NCBI GenBank assembly: GCA_964546445.1
Contig: CAZJJY010000009.1
Coordinates: forward strand, 1 to 16,985
Length of the DNA: 16,985 nt
From: CAZJJY01 sp964546445
Lineage (GTDB): Bacteria > Patescibacteriota > Microgenomatia > PFEM01 > JAPLYW01
Direction of reading: 5' to 3'
The notes below the pieces were generated by a model. It searched no databases and was not told where the DNA came from. It saw only the letters and a program-made list of their open reading frames with translations. Made by a program: the position numbers and the translations under genes. Position 1 is the first letter of the stretch; every line of letters starts with the position of its first letter. Below, piece by piece: positions 14,278 through 16,985 of the stretch.

Positions 14278-15780
14278 ATGAAGATTTTACTTATCTATCC
14301 TCGTTATCCGGTTACTTTTTGGAGCTTTGACCATGTTTTAAAAATTATTGGTAAAAAAGCTGCTTTTCCACCGTTAGGTTTATTAACAGTGGCTTCTTTA
14401 TTGCCAAAAAAATGGGAAAAGAAACTCGTTGACATGAATATTGATGAGTTAAGTGCTGATAATATCGAATGGGCCGATATGATTTTTGTCAGTGCCATGA
14501 TTATACAGAAAGATTCAGCCAAAGAAGTAATTGAACGGGTGAGAAATTTAGGGAAAAAAGTAGTTGCTGGTGGCCCTCTTTTTACCACTGGTTGGAAGAA
14601 ATTTGGTAAAAAAGTTGATCATTTAGTGTTAGGAGAGGCAGAGGAAATCTTTTCTTTATTTTTAAAAGATCTTAAAAAAGGCAAGCTTAAAAAAATTTAC
14701 TCCTCTAAAGTATTTCCTAACCTTAAGAGGAGATCAGTTATTCCTGACTACAGTTTGATTGATATTAATAAATACAATTCAATGTGTATTCAGTATTCTA
14801 GGGGATGTCCTTTTAATTGTGAATTTTGCGATATTGCCATACTTAATGGAAGGGTGCCAAGGTTTAAAACAAAAGGACAAATAATCAAGGAATTTGATAA
14901 TTTATATAATCTTGGTTGGCGAGGGGGAATTTTCTTTGTTGATGATAACTTTATTGGCAATAGAGCTATTTTGAAAAAAGAAATTTTACCAGCTATTTGG
15001 GAATGGCAAAAGAAAAAAAGACAACCATTCTTATTTATTACTCAGGCTTCAATTAACCTAGCTGACGATAAAGAATTAATAAGACAAATGGTTAAAGTAG
15101 GCTTTACGACTGTTTTTATTGGTATTGAAACTCCTAACCCAGATAGTTTAGCGGAATGTATGAAGATTCAAAATAAAAACAGAGACCTAATTGATTCTGT
15201 TAAATTACTGCAAAATGAAGGATTAGAAGTACAAGGAGGTTTTATCGTTGGTTTTGATCATGATACAGCCTCTATCTTTAAACGTCAGATTGAATTTATA
15301 CAAAAGAGTGGCATTGTGACGGCCATGGTGGGCCTTTTAACTGCTTTACCAGAGACAAAACTATACAAACGCCTTCAAGACACAGGAAGGCTAATTAAAG
15401 AGACGACAGGTAGTAATATGGCTACGGAAGTTAATTTTGTTCCTAAGATGAAGAAAGAAACTTTGGTAAAAGGTTATAGAGATATATTAAATACCATTTA
15501 TTCACCCAAAGAGTATTACAAAAGGATAAAAACTTTTGCAAGTGAATTTAGACCTACTTTTAGAAAAACTAGTTTAAGAATGAGGACTACTTATATTAGG
15601 GCTTTGATTGCTTCTTTCTGGCTCCTAGGAATTAAAAATGAGGGGAGAGGATATTTTTGGAAATTAGTTTTCTGGAGTATCTTCAGAAAACCAAAGGTTT
15701 TACCTCAGATTATTGGATTTTCTGTTGTTGGGATACATTTCAGAAGATTATATGGAGATAAAAATAAGAGCTGGAATTAA
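14278..15780 (+). CDS. B12-binding-domain radical SAM protein with DUF4070-like C-terminus
   Basis: The 500-aa protein begins with a cobalamin-binding-type domain (about residues 1-130: ILLIYPRYP, FPPLGLLTVASLLP, VVAGGPLFTTG, VDHLVLGEAE). The radical-SAM core follows, with the CxxxCxxC cluster motif at C177, C181 and C184 (SRGCPFNCEFCD), which binds the 4Fe-4S cluster that cleaves S-adenosylmethionine. FFVDDNFIGN and VFIGIETPNPDSL are typical of the B12-rSAM group. The C-terminal 130 residues (ILNTIYSPKEYYKRIKTF, then FRPTFRKTSLRM) match the DUF4070 layout. The B12 domain lacks an obvious DxHxxG motif, so cobalamin may not be bound. The reaction is unknown; relatives methylate or modify lipids, nucleosides or natural products. 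It lies downstream of galU. Confidence 0.85.
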   Translation: MKILLIYPRYPVTFWSFDHVLKIIGKKAAFPPLGLLTVASLLPKKWEKKLVDMNIDELSADNIEWADMIFVSAMIIQKDSAKEVIERVRNLGKKVVAGGPLFTTGWKKFGKKVDHLVLGEAEEIFSLFLKDLKKGKLKKIYSSKVFPNLKRRSVIPDYSLIDINKYNSMCIQYSRGCPFNCEFCDIAILNGRVPRFKTKGQIIKEFDNLYNLGWRGGIFFVDDNFIGNRAILKKEILPAIWEWQKKKRQPFLFITQASINLADDKELIRQMVKVGFTTVFIGIETPNPDSLAECMKIQNKNRDLIDSVKLLQNEGLEVQGGFIVGFDHDTASIFKRQIEFIQKSGIVTAMVGLLTALPETKLYKRLQDTGRLIKETTGSNMATEVNFVPKMKKETLVKGYRDILNTIYSPKEYYKRIKTFASEFRPTFRKTSLRMRTTYIRALIASFWLLGIKNEGRGYFWKLVFWSIFRKPKVLPQIIGFSVVGIHFRRLYGDKNKSWN

Positions 15781-15781
15781 T

Positions 15782-16099
15782 TTATTTAACTTTTTTTAAG
15801 AATAATAGTTTAGCTTCATAACAAGCCAAAAGATACCAGGGTAATTTGATTTCTTCGGCGTTTATAGGTTTTATTCTTTCTAGAAATTGATCTCCTCTTT
15901 TAATAATTTTTCCGTTGCCAGGATTTGGGATTCTATAATAGGTTTTAGGTAGAGTTTTTAAGACAGGAAATTCCATTATTCCTTTATTTTTATCTTTCTC
16001 TATTTTTTTATATTCCTGGTTTTGCCACCTTTTTTCTTTTCTAGCAGTGCTATTAAGTTTAGAACTATATCCAGGGAATAGAATTTCTTTTTTAGCCAT
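15782..16099 (-). CDS. Hypothetical 105-aa basic protein
   Basis: I do not recognise this family. The protein is rich in Lys and Glu, soluble, with no membrane segment or signal peptide. It has a charged N-terminal half (ARKEKRWQNQEYKKIEKDKN) and a more hydrophobic end (LPWYLLACYEAKLLFLKKVK). PKTYYRIPNPGNGKIIKRG in the middle could be a small beta element. A promoter with TTGATC and TATAAT lies upstream (16127-16154), which supports it being a real gene. It ends one base after the stop of the convergent radical-SAM gene and no terminator is visible between them. Confidence 0.6.
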   Translation of the reverse strand: MAKKEILFPGYSSKLNSTARKEKRWQNQEYKKIEKDKNKGIMEFPVLKTLPKTYYRIPNPGNGKIIKRGDQFLERIKPINAEEIKLPWYLLACYEAKLLFLKKVK

Positions 16100-16126
16100 A
16101 ATATAATTTTTCTTTTGTTTGCAAGA

Positions 16127-16154
16127 ATTATAACAAAGAGATAATTAAGATCAA
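16127..16154 (-). promoter_or_regulatory. Promoter of the 105-aa gene
   Basis: On the minus strand, TTGATC (16149-16154), a 16-nt spacer ending TGT, and a perfect TATAAT (16127-16132), an extended -10. The leader would be about 20 nt. Confidence 0.55.
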
Positions 16155-16184
16155 GGATTGATTTTGAATATTTTTATAAAAGGG

Positions 16185-16326
16185 GATAATAATTTGCAGG
16201 GGCTAGTGGACGAAGTTAAAGCCTTTTATCTGGGAATTTAGGCATGAGAAAAGGGTGCTCAGAAGATTTAAAAAGTAGTAGTTACTACAATTTTAAATTT
16301 AAGTCTTCCAAGACACCCTTTTTTTT
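16185..16326 (+). ncRNA. Possible small RNA ending at a strong terminator
   Basis: The 233-nt gap between the two small minus-strand genes holds a plus-strand GATAAT (16185-16190) with a poor -35, then a GC-richer stretch where GGCT and AGCC can pair (16201-16224), and finally a long hairpin with eight T. No protein is encoded on the plus strand here. This could be a small RNA of about 130 nt, but the promoter is weak and I recognise no family. The hairpin may instead serve only the minus-strand gene. Confidence 0.25.
16249..16326. terminator. Long bidirectional intrinsic terminator
   Basis: AAAAGGGTG (16249-16257) pairs with CACCCTTTT, with a second stem of 11 pairs inside, 16262-16272 with 16298-16308 (one G-U), and GTAGTA/TACTAC at the tip. 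On the plus strand eight T follow; on the minus strand TTTTCTC follows. It starts 6 nt after the stop of the 103-aa gene and so probably ends that transcript. Confidence 0.8.
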
Positions 16327-16332
16327 ATCTGA

Positions 16333-16644
16333 TTAAATATCTAGTGCTCCTAAGTGATGTTCAAGCCTTCCAATAACTTCTTCAACATTTTTAGAGACAG
16401 TACCTACTACTTCAATAGAATAATGGTACAGCAGACCTCTCTCTCCACATACTGTTGAAACCTTGATTGCCTTGCCTTTAGAATTTCCTTTACTGTAGCG
16501 AAGGAAAGGACCAAGATCTCCACGAACTTCTATTTGGTTATCACTTCTAAAGCTGATCCTTTTTCCCCAAGTTATCCTTTTAATGATTGGGGCTTTGCTC
16601 GTCTCCAAAACTCTTCCGTTGTTATCAATTATTGCATATCCCAT
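16333..16644 (-). CDS. Hypothetical 103-aa protein
   Basis: I do not recognise this family. The protein is soluble and mixed alpha/beta, with a likely beta-rich first half (MGYAIIDNNGRVLETSK, then ITWGKRISFRSDNQIEVRGD) and a C-terminal helix (SKNVEEVIGRLEHHLGALDI). The ATG at 16644 has a good Shine-Dalgarno, AAGGAG, about 9 nt upstream. The gene is flanked by a hairpin-rich leader (16668-16770) upstream and a strong terminator downstream, so it is a free-standing unit with a possibly regulated mRNA. Base composition is less AT-rich than the surrounding gaps. Confidence 0.65.
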   Translation of the reverse strand: MGYAIIDNNGRVLETSKAPIIKRITWGKRISFRSDNQIEVRGDLGPFLRYSKGNSKGKAIKVSTVCGERGLLYHYSIEVVGTVSKNVEEVIGRLEHHLGALDI

Positions 16645-16667
16645 TTCTTCTTCTCCTTTTCTTCTTT

Positions 16668-16770
16668 CCGTTTACAGTTGTCTGTAAATCGGTGAGTGAC
16701 AATATACCTTTGCTTTATTAAGCAGAAGCTAGAGAGAGATAAGAAAACCTTATCCGTCTTTAGCTTCCGC
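16668..16770 (-). promoter_or_regulatory. Hairpin-rich leader upstream of the 103-aa gene
   Basis: Three hairpins lie in line. TTTACAG-TTGT-CTGTAAA (16671-16688) is extended by CCG/CGG with one bulge. TGCTT-TATT-AAGCA lies at 16711-16724. A 19-nt arm at 16725-16743 pairs with 16749-16767 with two mismatches and a loop of 5 nt, extended by GC/GC. On the minus strand they would precede the Shine-Dalgarno in the mRNA. No known riboswitch class is recognised. Confidence 0.4.
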
Positions 16771-16931
16771 CTGAAATAAAACTAAGTATAAAAGGAACTT
16801 CTATTCTTAAAGTGCAAACTGAAAATATATTAAAAGCAAATTACTTAATTTTCTGCAATAGAAAACTAGAATTTACTAATAGGGAAATAATAAATCAAAC
16901 GAAGCTAAAAGTCAAGATTATAGGATATTAG
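16693..16931. other. AT-rich intergenic stretch between the 103-aa gene and tRNA-Trp
   Basis: Apart from the hairpins described separately, the roughly 160 nt from 16771 to 16931 show no open frame, strong promoter or repeat. They are plain AT-rich sequence downstream of tRNA-Trp. Confidence 0.5.
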
Positions 16932-16985
16932 CAGGGGTGGTAGGAATCGAACCTACAGTCCGGGTTTTGGAAACCCGTGGTTTAC
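16932..16985 (-). tRNA. tRNA-Trp(CCA), 3' part, cut by the window edge
   Basis: The minus strand shows the anticodon stem CGGGT/ACCCG with loop TTCCAAA (anticodon CCA), the T-arm GTAGG TTCGATT CCTAC, the acceptor strand CACCCCT and discriminator G, as usual for tRNA-Trp. CCA is not encoded. The 5' acceptor strand and most of the D-arm lie beyond base 16985. Confidence 0.93.

Noticed and set aside
1..16985. CRISPR array, insertion sequence or rRNA gene
   Set aside because: No regularly spaced repeats, transposase or rRNA sequence is visible on either strand.

Overview
The window looks like chromosomal sequence from a low-GC, small-genome bacterium. It most resembles the Candidate Phyla Radiation / Patescibacteria, possibly the Microgenomates side. 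That placement is an inference from three things: AT-rich packing with almost no intergenic space, lysine-rich N-terminal extensions on L1, NusG and L7/L12, and the mix of PEGA-domain, GT26 and DUF4070-type radical-SAM genes. TAA, TAG and TGA all end genes here, so the standard bacterial code applies and TGA is not recoded.

Layout. Positions 1-4128 (+) hold the 3' part of argS followed by tldD and tldE, almost without gaps. The argS frame contains an in-frame TAA exactly where the conserved serine after the HIGH-like motif is expected. Positions 4133-6150 (-) hold tRNA-Arg(CCT) and an AbiE-type pair (abiEi regulator, abiEii nucleotidyltransferase). The abiEii frame runs into the tRNA and stops inside its D-arm. 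Positions 6161-7387 (-) encode a membrane-anchored PEGA/beta-propeller protein. mreB (7528-8532, +) is followed by a gene-free stretch rich in hairpins, then a WecG/TagA-family glycosyltransferase (8913-9764, +). A small excisionase-like HTH protein lies on the minus strand (9770-9982).

Positions 10061-13306 (-) are the classic secE-nusG-rplK-rplA-rplJ-rplL cluster, with a probable L10 leader before rplJ and a strong intrinsic terminator after rplL. galU (13346-14233, +) is divergent from secE across only 39 nt and is followed by a B12-binding radical-SAM protein (14278-15780, +). The right end carries two small minus-strand proteins I do not recognise (105 and 103 aa), a long terminator-like hairpin between them, a hairpin-rich leader upstream of the second, and the 3' half of tRNA-Trp(CCA) at the window edge.

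Together the genes cover core translation (argS, tRNAs, r-proteins), transcription elongation (NusG), secretion (SecE), cell shape (MreB) and surface polysaccharide precursors and assembly (GalU, GT26). The AbiE pair is the one clearly accessory element. Several native genes share an extended -10 promoter of the form TGnTAAAAT or TGnTATAAT, and some start within a few bases of the ATG, suggesting leaderless mRNAs.
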